Shown in pieces: positions 34,642 to 43,916 of a stretch of 64,000 nt of DNA. Source of the DNA: a bacterium 1xD42-87 (GTDB lineage: Bacteria > Bacillota > Clostridia > Lachnospirales > Lachnospiraceae); contig RAYM01000014.1 of assembly GCA_003611805.1 (NCBI GenBank), positions 1 to 64,000 of the forward strand, written 5' to 3'. The notes beneath the pieces are model-generated. The model did not search any database, had not been told where the DNA came from, and saw only the letters and a program-made list of their open reading frames with translations. The position numbers were made by a program, and so were the translations under genes. Each line of letters opens with the position of its first letter. Positions within the stretch are counted from its first letter, which is position 1.

Positions 34642-37600
34642 CAATAATTTGGATGAGTTCAGAAATTACTATTTGGCAGAAGGGGATTATGGCGGAGCGC
34701 TTTTTCTACAGGCATTGAGTATTAAGGTTTTGGAATGTAAAGCAAGTATGACTATTAGTCGAGGGATTCTGCGGCAGGAATATTCTATTTTGCAGGATTT
34801 GACAGAGACTATTTTTTCGGACAGCACAGAAAATATGCGTGAATTATTGTTGGAACTGGCAGGACTTATGCTGTTGGAGCCAGAGTCGGGAAAATATCGG
34901 AAAGCATGTGGGAGGATTGTGGAACTTTTTCCGGAAATATGGGAGCAACAGGCTGATGTAATATTGGCGATTTTATTGAGAAATAAAGAACTGATAAAAA
35001 ATGAGTGGGGTCAGGAAACGCAGCAAAGATATACAGATAATGTTTTAGATTGTATAAGGACTATATACGGATATGAAAGCAAGGAATATGCATCTATATA
35101 TTTACATCTTTTATGCGAAAGCGACTTGGAGGATGTAAAAAAGTATAAAGATGAGTTTATTGAAAATTATGGGTATTTTAAAAAGTATTTAGAAGGATAC
35201 GATGTTTTTTATGTGAGTTGCTTGTGTTTAAGTTTGGTGACTTTTTTAGAAGAGAATGAGGAGCAGTATAGATATTGGCTTCCAGAGCTTGAAAGGGCAA
35301 TTATGGCGAATAGAGCAAATAGAGAGTATTCAGCTTTGGTTTGTCAATTTGCGTATCTTAAAGCTTTAGAATATGAGAAAAGAAAGGATAGTAAGGCGGT
35401 TGTAAACATACTGAAAAAGGCAATATGTTTATATATTATTCCGAATACTGTCCAAAATAATGCGTTTCATATAAAGGTTTTGCAAAAAGCCGCATTTCAT
35501 TGCAGCGTATTGTTTGATTATGAAACGATGGCTGAATATGCAAGAAAAGGTGTGGATATTTGTGAGCAGCTTGGAATAAAGGAAACGGAAATGTATTATG
35601 AAATATATAACTTTATCGGATATAAAATGATTTGTGGTGAACAATATATGGAGGCACAGGAATTTTACGCTAAAAACAGCAGAGAGATTGAACGCAAATT
35701 TGGCAGGAACTGCGTAAATTATATTTTATATATCAATAACTTAGGATTAGTATATTTATTACAAAGAAAGATAAACAGTGCAATTCAGTGCTTCGACGAG
35801 GCGGCTTCGGTAGAAGGAGAAGACTTGGAAGATTTAAAGCGGGATTTGGTTTTCCGAAATTTACATTGGATTGAAAGTATGGGAGGGGAGAATTCGGAAA
35901 TATTTGATACTTATGTCAAAAAGTATGCAAACGTAAAATTTACCAAGATGGGGATTAGCTCAGAAATTGGAATCCAGATCATGTGGCTGATTACATGCCT
36001 GACTGATAAAAAGGTGGATTTCGCAGAAATTGATGAGCCTTTTAAGAAAATGTATACACAATACAAGCAGCACAACATACCGGAAAATGTTAAAGTGAGC
36101 TGTGAAGTGTGTATTGTATTATATCAATGGAGGAAGAACAGGAAATTAGAAGCATTGAAATTATGTTATGAAGCAGTCCAAAAATGTGGCAGGAAGATTT
36201 ATTCTTATGCAAATAATACGCTGGCAATTATATTTTTGAAACTGTTGGTAGACAATGGACAATATGAAAAGGCAAAGGATTTTGGGGAAAGGTTGATTGA
36301 TTATCGTTATGATGAAATAGTAGATAGGGGAATAGGGGATATAACACCTGAAATTATTTCGCTCAGAATATCCCTGTCATATTATATATGTCTGATTGAC
36401 CAATATATGTATTCATGCTATCAGAATGAGGCGTTTTGCATTCGTCTGGTTGAACGCATTGCCAATTGTAAGACCGTAGAGAAAGATATTCGAAGTTTTT
36501 TGGGGAAATATGAGTCCGGGCAGGAAAATATTGATTTTGATTTGTATAAATGGCGGGATTTACACAGAAAAATAAACGCTTTGGAAATGCGCAGAGATAT
36601 AATAAAGGGAAAAAACAGTGATGACGGAGAGAGACAACTGGAAGAAATCGACCAAAAAATCTTTAAATATGATGTGCAAATAGCTGAATTGGAGGGGGGG
36701 TTACAGAAAGAAATTAATTTAAAAGACCATGTCAAAAAAATGGAATATAAAGATTTTTGTCTGCCAAATCAAACATTAGCAATGGAGTTTTTTGCCTATC
36801 TGGATTTGGATTTTGATGCACAGGAAATAGACTTTGACAATTTGGACGTGAGATATATTTGTTTTGCGTTATCATATAATCAAGAACAAAAAACAGTTCG
36901 TTATGCAGGAAGCTATAATGACAAAGAATATATGCTGCAGGAATATTATGATTACTTTTTTAATGGAGAAAATGCAGACGAGCAGTCTGTTACAGAAATA
37001 AAACTTAGTTTTGAAAATGCAATTCGTCCTGTCATTGAACCATACATAGAGAGGACACAGACAGTATATTGGGGTATGGATGCAGAAATGCATTTAATTC
37101 CGATAGAATGGATACTGGGAGAAAAATATAAGGATATAGTTAATATTCATGTCGATAGTGTTAAATATATAAGAAATGACGAGAAGCTTGATATTGGCAG
37201 GGCGAGTTCGTTGATTATGGGGAATCCCCAATATGCCATAGGTAATGATGTGCCTGATGAATATACAAAGCTTCTTTGCTCCGAAATTGAATGTAGAGAA
37301 ATTGCCAAAATCATCAAGGGAACAGCGTTGGTAGGAGCAAAAGCACGGCAGCAGGAATTTAATAGGAACTTTGATAAAGATATTATACATATATCGACGC
37401 ACGGAAAGATGTCATATGTTGAAGATATTTTTTCTGAGAAAAATAAGTTAAAATATATACATATTTTATTGGCAGGGTATTCTGATTGGTGTGCAGAGAG
37501 AACGGTCGAAGGATATGGAAATGGAACCATTACGGCAGATGATGTTAGTTACGCAGATATGAGAAATACTAAACTGGCTGTTGTAGCCGCATGTTTAACG

Positions 37601-37939
37601 AATTTTGCGAATGTAAATATACTATTGGGAAATATATACGGATTTAGATGGGCGCTAGGCATCGCCGGGGTACATTTTTCGGTGACGACATTATGGGAAA
37701 CGGATGATATTGCAACATCGATTTTTATGACATTATTTTACCGATATTTGAAGGTTGCATCTGTGGGAGAAGCTTTCCATATGGCGAAAATCAGATTACG
37801 GAGCTTAAGGCGCGAAGAGATAAAAAGCGATAGTGTAATGAATAGCTTGTTTGAGCAGTATGATAATGCGGAATTGGGAAGAGAGCATCCGTTTAGTAGA
37901 GATAAATATTGGGCAGGATTTGTGTGTTACTGTAGTTAA
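34625..37939 (+). CDS. TPR-CHAT protease
   Basis: 1104 residues. About 1-640 are helical with the spacing of TPR-like repeats (for example AEYARKGVDICEQLG, YINNLGLVYLLQRK, AIQCFDEAA). About 645-705 form a charged coiled coil. About 720-1104 are a CHAT (caspase-HetF-associated) domain. The predicted catalytic dyad is His926 in HISTHG and Cys990 in VVAACLTN, followed by ALGIAGVHFSVTTLWETDD. CHAT proteases include separase-like and Csx29/gasdermin-activating enzymes that cleave a partner on a signal. A seven-G run at 36694-36700 is in frame. The gene overlaps the membrane-protein gene upstream and is 20 bases from the next. It is among the most AT-rich genes here, suggesting horizontal gain. Confidence 0.85.
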   Translation: MEKWDNNNLDEFRNYYLAEGDYGGALFLQALSIKVLECKASMTISRGILRQEYSILQDLTETIFSDSTENMRELLLELAGLMLLEPESGKYRKACGRIVELFPEIWEQQADVILAILLRNKELIKNEWGQETQQRYTDNVLDCIRTIYGYESKEYASIYLHLLCESDLEDVKKYKDEFIENYGYFKKYLEGYDVFYVSCLCLSLVTFLEENEEQYRYWLPELERAIMANRANREYSALVCQFAYLKALEYEKRKDSKAVVNILKKAICLYIIPNTVQNNAFHIKVLQKAAFHCSVLFDYETMAEYARKGVDICEQLGIKETEMYYEIYNFIGYKMICGEQYMEAQEFYAKNSREIERKFGRNCVNYILYINNLGLVYLLQRKINSAIQCFDEAASVEGEDLEDLKRDLVFRNLHWIESMGGENSEIFDTYVKKYANVKFTKMGISSEIGIQIMWLITCLTDKKVDFAEIDEPFKKMYTQYKQHNIPENVKVSCEVCIVLYQWRKNRKLEALKLCYEAVQKCGRKIYSYANNTLAIIFLKLLVDNGQYEKAKDFGERLIDYRYDEIVDRGIGDITPEIISLRISLSYYICLIDQYMYSCYQNEAFCIRLVERIANCKTVEKDIRSFLGKYESGQENIDFDLYKWRDLHRKINALEMRRDIIKGKNSDDGERQLEEIDQKIFKYDVQIAELEGGLQKEINLKDHVKKMEYKDFCLPNQTLAMEFFAYLDLDFDAQEIDFDNLDVRYICFALSYNQEQKTVRYAGSYNDKEYMLQEYYDYFFNGENADEQSVTEIKLSFENAIRPVIEPYIERTQTVYWGMDAEMHLIPIEWILGEKYKDIVNIHVDSVKYIRNDEKLDIGRASSLIMGNPQYAIGNDVPDEYTKLLCSEIECREIAKIIKGTALVGAKARQQEFNRNFDKDIIHISTHGKMSYVEDIFSEKNKLKYIHILLAGYSDWCAERTVEGYGNGTITADDVSYADMRNTKLAVVAACLTNFANVNILLGNIYGFRWALGIAGVHFSVTTLWETDDIATSIFMTLFYRYLKVASVGEAFHMAKIRLRSLRREEIKSDSVMNSLFEQYDNAELGREHPFSRDKYWAGFVCYCS

Positions 37940-37959
37940 CATTTAAGAAAGGGAAACAT

Positions 37960-38526
37960 ATGTTGGAGAGAAATATTGATCTTTTAGACATTAATTTGAT
38001 ACAGATGAAAAAGAAAATTGAGAAGGAAAGTCGATTTGAAGATACTTTATTTGATTATAGTATTGATGATATGAAGGCGCTTTTAAACGAGGCCATAGAA
38101 ATTGAAGCCGAAGAGACTGAGGATGCTAAAACAAGGGGAATTGTTAAGAAGAAAAATGGAACAGGGAAATATATATCAATCAAAAATGTACATATCTCAA
38201 TGAAAATAATATTAGAGGGACTTGCGCTTAAGAAGGATATGACGCCTATATCCATAGTGATTTTTCTATATAATTTGTTTGAGCAGTTACGTCTTAATAT
38301 CAGCAGATGGCAAATGTCAGTTTATATGTCATTATACGAGGTAAGGCGTACCATTAATATAACTGATGAAAATCTTGTAGATGTTATTATAAGTAATATA
38401 GGAAAATATGGATATGAAAAGTTAAGTACTGGTAAAATTATGAATACAGTTAATGAATTATATAATATGGGGCTTCTTGATATTGATAATGGATTTTATA
38501 AGGTTGAGGAAAAAGTATATTATTAG
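37960..38526 (+). CDS. Hypothetical protein of the CHAT cassette, possible winged-helix C-terminus
   Basis: 188 residues, family not recognised. The N-terminal 60 residues are charged and helical, followed by a Lys-rich loop (IVKKKNGTGKY) that would suit a protease cleavage or exposed site. A hydrophobic helix (about 88-101, PISIVIFLYNLF) is too short to be confidently membrane-spanning. The last 80 residues (from about INITDENLVDVII to MGLLDIDNGFYKVEEKV) have a helix-helix-strand-strand rhythm like a winged helix. As the last gene behind the TPR-CHAT gene, it could be sensor, substrate or regulator. Not a recognisable gasdermin. Confidence 0.55.
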   Translation: MLERNIDLLDINLIQMKKKIEKESRFEDTLFDYSIDDMKALLNEAIEIEAEETEDAKTRGIVKKKNGTGKYISIKNVHISMKIILEGLALKKDMTPISIVIFLYNLFEQLRLNISRWQMSVYMSLYEVRRTINITDENLVDVIISNIGKYGYEKLSTGKIMNTVNELYNMGLLDIDNGFYKVEEKVYY

Positions 38527-38927
38527 ATAATATGCATACGTAAGAAAGATGTATAACAGTAGCTAGCACGATTAAGGATGTCAATTGCAAGGTGTAGTTT
38601 GCGCAATTTATTAGTGGGACAATATTGAATATTCCGTTCAAAATCATCGTTGACTTTTCCAAATAATTTCTATACAATAAACCCATCAGAGAAATTCTAA
38701 CAGAGGTGCATTCCGCACGTTCAGGACAGTTTCTGTCGAATTTTTCTATTACACTGACAACAGAAGATACGGCAGGAACTGAGACGTGCTCCTTTTGAAT
38801 GCATATGGCGCTTGGACAGATCAAGAGGCGGATGCTATCATGCAATGCAGGGAGCATTTACATATTTTTGCAGCAATGCTAAAATAATTTTAACATAGGC
38901 TGGGGAAGAAACAACGGAGGTAACGGT
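38527..38927 (+). other. Gene-poor gap between the CHAT cassette and the second AAA-like gene
   Basis: About 400 bases without a convincing complete gene. Two short open stretches read like coding remnants: one around 38675-38790 (YNKPIREILTEVHS...), and one around 38798-38883 (AYGAWTDQEADAIM...). Neither has a start or a family I recognise. Decayed genes are likely but not proven. No clear terminator was found. ACGGAGG at the right end is the ribosome site of the next gene. Confidence 0.4.
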
Positions 38928-40514
38928 ATGAAACGCAGATTCAACGTGACAGGTTCCTGCAGTCCGCAGAGACATTACATGGTAAGGCTTGATGACAGGC
39001 TGAAAAAGATTAAGCAAAATTTTGTTGATTATGGCAGCTACTTTGTCATCAACAGGGGACGTCAGTACGGCAAGACGACAACACTGAAAGCGCTGGAGGA
39101 CTATTTGTCCGAAGAATACATTGTTGTTTCGCTTGATTTTCAGATGCTTGGAACCGAGGACTTCGCGGATGAGGCAAGGTTTTCGTCTGCTTTTCTGGAT
39201 GTGTTCATCAGGGAGTGTGAACTTGGCAGTATTGACGGCGCGGATGAACTGTTAAAACCGTTAAGGGAGCTTGCCCGGGGAAACGGATATGGTTTAAAGG
39301 TGATGTTTATGACTCTCAGCGGCGTTTGCGGAAACAGCAGAAAGCCGATTGTACTGATGATTGATGAGGTGGACAGCGCGTCAAACAATCAGGTGTTTAT
39401 TGAGTTTCTGGCACAGTTGCGGAGCTATTATTTAAAGCGAGATAAGACTCCGATCTTCCATTCGGTAATCCTTGCGGGCGTATATGATATCAAAAATTTG
39501 AAGCTGAAACTTCGCCCGGATTCGGAACATCAGTATAACAGCCCATGGAATGTGGCCGCGAAATTTAATATTGACATGAGCTTTTCGGTGAAACAGATAT
39601 CGTCCATGCTGGCGGAATATGAGGAGGATCAGCATACGGGTATGGATATCCCTGCGATAGCGGATGAAATTTATCAGTATACTTCGGGATATCCGGTGCT
39701 TGTTTCTTCCATATGCAAATGTATCGATGAGGAGCTTCCCGAGGATGATGCGTTTGGAGATGCGGCGTCCGCGTGGTCCAAGGACGGCGTTGCGAAGGCG
39801 GTAGAAATGATACTGAAAGAAAGCTCGCCGCTGTTTGAAAGTCTTGTCAAGCAGCTCGATATTTATAAAGACCTTCGAGACATGATAGAAGACATCATAT
39901 ACCGCGGGAGAAAAATAACGTTCAGCCCTGAGCAAAAATCCATAAATCTTGGGCTTATGTTTGGATATTTGAAAGAGGAAAACGGTCATGTGACAATAGC
40001 CAACAGGATGTTTGAAATGTGTCTGCTCAATCTGTTTATGGCGGAGGAATCGAGAGGCGATGTCTACGCCCGGGGCGGCAGCGACAGGATTGGTTTTATT
40101 AGAGACGGTATGCTCGACATGGAGCTGGTTTTCAGAAAGTTCGTGGAATATTTTACGGAAATTTGCGGGGATAAGGATGATAGATTCATCGAAAAGCAAG
40201 GGAGGAAAATTTTCCTCATCTATTTAAAACCCATCATAAACGGCACAGGAAATTACTACATTGAGGCCGAGACAAGGGATGAGAGGCGGACAGATGTCAT
40301 TGTGGATTATAAGGGCGAGCAGTTTATCGTGGAGCTAAAAATATGGCATGGTAATGAGTACAACGAGAGGGGAGAAAAGCAGCTTACCGAGTATCTTGAC
40401 TATTACAATAAAGACAAGGGCTATATGCTGAGCTTCAATTTCAATAAGAACAAGGAAATTGGAGTAAAGGAAATAAAAGCAGGCGGCAAGATAATTGTGG
40501 AGGGCATCGTGTGA
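38928..40514 (+). CDS. AAA-like ATPase with C-terminal PD-(D/E)XK nuclease-like domain (copy 2)
   Basis: 528 residues, aligning end to end with the product of 1848-3440. Shared landmarks are KRRFNVTGSC at the start, GRQYGKTTT, LMIDEVDSAS, the RPDSEHQYNSPWN segment, GSDRIGF, and RRTDVIVD plus FIVELKIW in the nuclease-like tail. Both copies have GGAGGTAA near the start codon. Nucleotide divergence is substantial (roughly a quarter of positions in the first 100 bases), so this is an old duplication or separate acquisition. It sits between the CHAT cassette and the nonulosonate genes. Confidence 0.85.
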   Translation: MKRRFNVTGSCSPQRHYMVRLDDRLKKIKQNFVDYGSYFVINRGRQYGKTTTLKALEDYLSEEYIVVSLDFQMLGTEDFADEARFSSAFLDVFIRECELGSIDGADELLKPLRELARGNGYGLKVMFMTLSGVCGNSRKPIVLMIDEVDSASNNQVFIEFLAQLRSYYLKRDKTPIFHSVILAGVYDIKNLKLKLRPDSEHQYNSPWNVAAKFNIDMSFSVKQISSMLAEYEEDQHTGMDIPAIADEIYQYTSGYPVLVSSICKCIDEELPEDDAFGDAASAWSKDGVAKAVEMILKESSPLFESLVKQLDIYKDLRDMIEDIIYRGRKITFSPEQKSINLGLMFGYLKEENGHVTIANRMFEMCLLNLFMAEESRGDVYARGGSDRIGFIRDGMLDMELVFRKFVEYFTEICGDKDDRFIEKQGRKIFLIYLKPIINGTGNYYIEAETRDERRTDVIVDYKGEQFIVELKIWHGNEYNERGEKQLTEYLDYYNKDKGYMLSFNFNKNKEIGVKEIKAGGKIIVEGIV

Positions 40515-40585
40515 ACAATGCGAAGAGGGCATTCTCCGTAGTGATTTGAGGTGCCGATACTGTATACAAGGAAAGAGGGCGCAAA

Positions 40586-41308
40586 ATGGGAACGGAATTA
40601 AATGCGGTGGCTATCATCACCGCCCGGGGCGGAAGTAAGCGGATTCCGGGAAAAAATATCAGGGAATTTATGGGTAAGCCGATGCTGGTATACGGCATTG
40701 AAGCGGCGTTGCAGGCGGGCATATTTCGGGAGGTCATGGTCTCCACCGACGACGGAGAGATTGCGCGGATTGCACGGAGCGCGGGTGCGGCGGTTCCTTT
40801 TATGAGAAGTGCGGAGACGTCGGGCGATTTTGCCACGACGGATGATGTGCTGATGGAAGTGCTTCGGACTTATGAGGAGCGGGGCGAGATTTTCGATTAT
40901 ATGGCATGTATTTATCCGACAGCGCCTTTTATAACGGCTGAAAAGCTGAAAGAGGCTATGAGACTTCTGGTCGAGCAGGATGCCTCGGGGGTAATGCCAG
41001 TAGTCCGCTATTCGTTTCCGCCCCAGCGGGGCATGGCGATCCGTGGCGGAAAGCTTGTGTACTGCTATCCTGAAAACGCCATGAAGCGATCGCAGGATCT
41101 GGAACCTGTGTACCACGACAGCGGGCAGTTTTACTGTTATCATGTAAAGCGGTATCTGTCCTGCAGTGGCGACCTGCCGGATGGGTATCTGCCCATTATC
41201 GTGCCGGAGACGGAGGTGCAGGATATTGACAATCCGTCCGATCTGGCGATGGCGGAGATGAAATTTCGGATGATGAGGGAAAATATGAGTTGCCGGATGG
41301 CTGAATGA
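40586..41308 (+). CDS. pseF: CMP-nonulosonate cytidylyltransferase, pseudaminic-acid type
   Basis: 240 residues. AIITARGGSKRIPGKNIR is the CTP-binding start of CMP-sialate synthetase-like enzymes. VMVSTDDGEIARIA and CIYPTAPFIT follow. RYSFPPQRG, PENAMKRSQDL and YHDSGQFY are features of PseF rather than NeuA, which supports pseudaminic acid as substrate. It makes the CMP-activated donor from CTP and the free nine-carbon sugar. The pathway genes pseB, pseC, pseH and pseG are not adjacent. It stands at the head of the GC-richer block with pseI, an ATP-grasp gene and a GT52 gene. Confidence 0.82.
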   Translation: MGTELNAVAIITARGGSKRIPGKNIREFMGKPMLVYGIEAALQAGIFREVMVSTDDGEIARIARSAGAAVPFMRSAETSGDFATTDDVLMEVLRTYEERGEIFDYMACIYPTAPFITAEKLKEAMRLLVEQDASGVMPVVRYSFPPQRGMAIRGGKLVYCYPENAMKRSQDLEPVYHDSGQFYCYHVKRYLSCSGDLPDGYLPIIVPETEVQDIDNPSDLAMAEMKFRMMRENMSCRMAE

Positions 41309-41416
41309 GGTGAGCTGTACAGGAATTGTCAGGCGGATAACATGACAGTCTGACGGCTGATTGAAAACAGGTTACTATACAGGGCTTAGGCATATTGCCG
41401 GGGAAAGGAAAGCTTT

Positions 41417-42472
41417 ATGGGACGGGATAAAATAAAAATCGGCAGCCGCCTGATCGGAGAGGGGGAGCCGACCTACATCGTGGCGGAAATGTCGGCAAAC
41501 CATTTGCAGGACTATGACAGGGCGGAGGCAATTATACGGGCGGCGAAAGAAGCGGGCGCGGATGCGGTGAAGCTGCAGACTTACACGGCGGACACCATCA
41601 CGATGGACTGCGATAACGAATACTTTCAGATCACGCAGGGAACGATCTGGGACGGCAGAACCTGTTATGATCTGTTTCAGGAGGCATATACGCCCTGGGA
41701 GTGGCAGCCAAAGCTGATGAAGCTGGCGAACGATCTGGGGATGGACTGCTTTTCCTCGCCTTTTGATTTCACGGCGGTAGATTTTATGGAAGAGATGCAG
41801 ATGCCCGCCTATAAGATCGCTTCCTTTGAAATACGGGATATTCCGCTCATCCGCAAAATCGCAGGGCTGGGAAAGCCGGTTATCATGGCGACGGGGATTG
41901 CTTATCTGGAAGACATTGAGCGGGCGGTCAGAACCTGCCGTGAGGAGGGAAATGAGCAGATTATTTTACTAAAATGCACATCTACCTACCCTTCACCTTA
42001 TGAGGACATGAATATTAAGGTAATCCCTCATATGGCGGAGGTTTTTGACTGTATGACAGGTCTTTCCGACCACAGTATGGGTTCCGCGGTTGCGGCTGCC
42101 TCGGTGGCGCTCGGCGCTCGGATGGTGGAAAAGCACTTTACACTCTCACGTGCGGATGGAGGTCCCGACGCGGCTTTTTCCATGGAGCCTGCGGAGTTTA
42201 AACAGATGGTTGATGAAATCCGTATTGTCGAGAAAGCGCTCGGCAGGGTGACCTATAGTCTGACCAAAAAGCAGGAGAGAAGCCGCGAGGAGGGAAGGTC
42301 TCTCTTTGTGACGCAGGATATGAAGGCGGGTGAGGCCTTTACACCGGAGAATCTGCGTTCCATTCGTCCTGCATTTGGGATGGCGCCGATGTATTATGAG
42401 GAAATGCTGGGAAAAAAGGCGCGCTGCGATATTGCCAGAGGGACGCCGATGGAATGGAAGTTTGTGGAGTAG
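41417..42472 (+). CDS. pseI: Pseudaminic acid (nonulosonate) synthase, NeuB family
   Basis: 351 residues. The N-terminal TIM barrel has YIVAEMSANHLQD, ADAVKLQTYTADTITM, FSSPFDFTAVDFM, YKIASFEI, KPVIMATGIA, LLKCTSTYPSPY, GLSDHSMG and GARMVEKHFTLSR, the last holding the conserved Lys/His. A C-terminal SAF (antifreeze-like) domain runs from about residue 290 (LFVTQDMKAGEAF, ENLRSIRPAFG). It condenses a six-carbon diacetamido sugar with phosphoenolpyruvate. EMSANH and TYTADTIT favour PseI over NeuB/LegI. GGGGAAAGGAAAG precedes the ATG. Confidence 0.85.
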   Translation: MGRDKIKIGSRLIGEGEPTYIVAEMSANHLQDYDRAEAIIRAAKEAGADAVKLQTYTADTITMDCDNEYFQITQGTIWDGRTCYDLFQEAYTPWEWQPKLMKLANDLGMDCFSSPFDFTAVDFMEEMQMPAYKIASFEIRDIPLIRKIAGLGKPVIMATGIAYLEDIERAVRTCREEGNEQIILLKCTSTYPSPYEDMNIKVIPHMAEVFDCMTGLSDHSMGSAVAAASVALGARMVEKHFTLSRADGGPDAAFSMEPAEFKQMVDEIRIVEKALGRVTYSLTKKQERSREEGRSLFVTQDMKAGEAFTPENLRSIRPAFGMAPMYYEEMLGKKARCDIARGTPMEWKFVE

Positions 42473-42479
42473 GCGCCGT

Positions 42480-43847
42480 GTGACAGTGAAGCCGCAGGCG
42501 GGTACTTTGGTGGAGAAAAGTAAAGTGGAAGAAAAGCAGAAAAAAATGATGATTTTAGGCGCAAGTGCGCTGCAGGTTCCGGCAATAAAAAAGGCGAAAG
42601 AACTGGGATATCAGATTATTCTGGTGGATTATGACGAAAACGCGGTCGGCTTTGCGCTGGCGGATGTAAAGCTGGTGGTGAGCACGCTGGATCAGGAGGA
42701 GGTTTACCGGCAGGCGCTTATTTACCAGCCCGACGTGGTGATCACTTCCACAAGCGACGGTCCCGTGCGGACGGCGGCTTATGTCAATGAAAAGCTGGGG
42801 AAAAAGCCGGATCTTTCCTACGAGAACGCGCTCTGTGCCACCATAAAAAGCAAAATGAGAGACCGTTTGAAACAATGCGGCGTGCCGATACCGGAATACT
42901 ATGCGGCAGCAAATTACGAAGCATTTTCGGAGGCGGTGGACAAGCTGGACGGGGACTGCATCGTGAAGCCGGCGGACAATGCGGGGAGCCGGGGTGTGGT
43001 GCAGCTTGCAATCGCGGAGTGGAACGGCGGGGAGGCACAGTCTCCGTGCGTGAACCAGCTGCCTTACGAGCAGCAACATAATACAAACGCGCAGACGGCG
43101 AAGAGATTATTGGCATACAACAGGCGCATTATGAAGCTTCTCAGGGAGACTTATGACTACAGTTTGGGCAATGCCCGAAACGGCATGGTGATGGTGGAGG
43201 AGTACATGCACGGCGCGGAGGTCAGTGTGGAAATTATGGTGATAGACGGTGCCCCCCATATCCTTACGATTACGGACAAGTATATCACACCGCCGCCATA
43301 TTTTGTGGAACTTGCGCACTGTGAGCCGAGCAGACTGGATGCGGGGACGCAGGAGGAGATACGGAAGGTGGCGGCGCAGGCGGTCAGGGCGATCGGCATT
43401 GAGAATGCGCCTGCCCATGTGGAGATCAAGGTGACGGAGGAAGGACCGAAGATCGTGGAACTGGCGGCGCGGCTGGGCGGTGACTTTATTACATCCAGAC
43501 TGGTGCCGCTTTCGACGGGAATTGATATGGTGGGGGCATCGGTACTTTTAGCGACAGGGGAGGAGCCTGATCTGACTCCGAAATGGGACCGCGGTGCGGC
43601 GATCCATTTTATCTCCGCGGGCAACGAGCCAAGTGTGATAACCCGGATCACCGTGCCGGATGCGCTTTATGAGCAGGAGGGCGTGGAGGAGATCTGCCTC
43701 TACAAAAAGCCGGGAGACCCTGTACAGGGGACGCGTTCGAGCAACGACAGGCTGGGGCATGTGATCACCACGGGGGAGACGCCGGAGCAGGCTATGGAAC
43801 TGGGCAAGCAGATACTGGCGCAGATTCAGGTGGAGATATCGGGTTGA
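42480..43847 (+). CDS. ATP-grasp ligase of the nonulosonate cluster
   Basis: The frame is open from 42330, but that part overlaps pseI. GTG 42480, seven bases after the pseI stop, is a reasonable start; later starts up to ATG 42546 are possible. The N-terminus is a Rossmann-like pre-ATP-grasp domain (MMILGASALQVPAIKKAKELG, then ILVDYDENAVG). The ATP-grasp core has DCIVKPADNAGSRGVV, VMVEEYMHGAEVSVEIMV and HVEIKVTEEGPKIVELAARLGGD. Such enzymes join a carboxylate to an amine or phosphate. Here it may attach an amino acid or other acid to the nonulosonate or its precursor; the substrate is not evident. Confidence 0.75.
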   Translation: MTVKPQAGTLVEKSKVEEKQKKMMILGASALQVPAIKKAKELGYQIILVDYDENAVGFALADVKLVVSTLDQEEVYRQALIYQPDVVITSTSDGPVRTAAYVNEKLGKKPDLSYENALCATIKSKMRDRLKQCGVPIPEYYAAANYEAFSEAVDKLDGDCIVKPADNAGSRGVVQLAIAEWNGGEAQSPCVNQLPYEQQHNTNAQTAKRLLAYNRRIMKLLRETYDYSLGNARNGMVMVEEYMHGAEVSVEIMVIDGAPHILTITDKYITPPPYFVELAHCEPSRLDAGTQEEIRKVAAQAVRAIGIENAPAHVEIKVTEEGPKIVELAARLGGDFITSRLVPLSTGIDMVGASVLLATGEEPDLTPKWDRGAAIHFISAGNEPSVITRITVPDALYEQEGVEEICLYKKPGDPVQGTRSSNDRLGHVITTGETPEQAMELGKQILAQIQVEISG

Positions 43848-43916
43848 CAGGCAGATGACGCCATAGTTTGAAGGAAGCAAGGAACCAGCTTGCAGACGGT
43901 GGGAGAGCGGCTGTCC

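Noticed and set aside
36694..36700. G7 run in the TPR-CHAT gene as a phase-variation site
   Set aside because: The reading frame is intact through it and the run is short; only a weak candidate without population data.
37960..38526. Bacterial gasdermin as CHAT substrate
   Set aside because: The protein is shorter than gasdermins and lacks a recognisable gasdermin pattern or C-terminal inhibitory tail.
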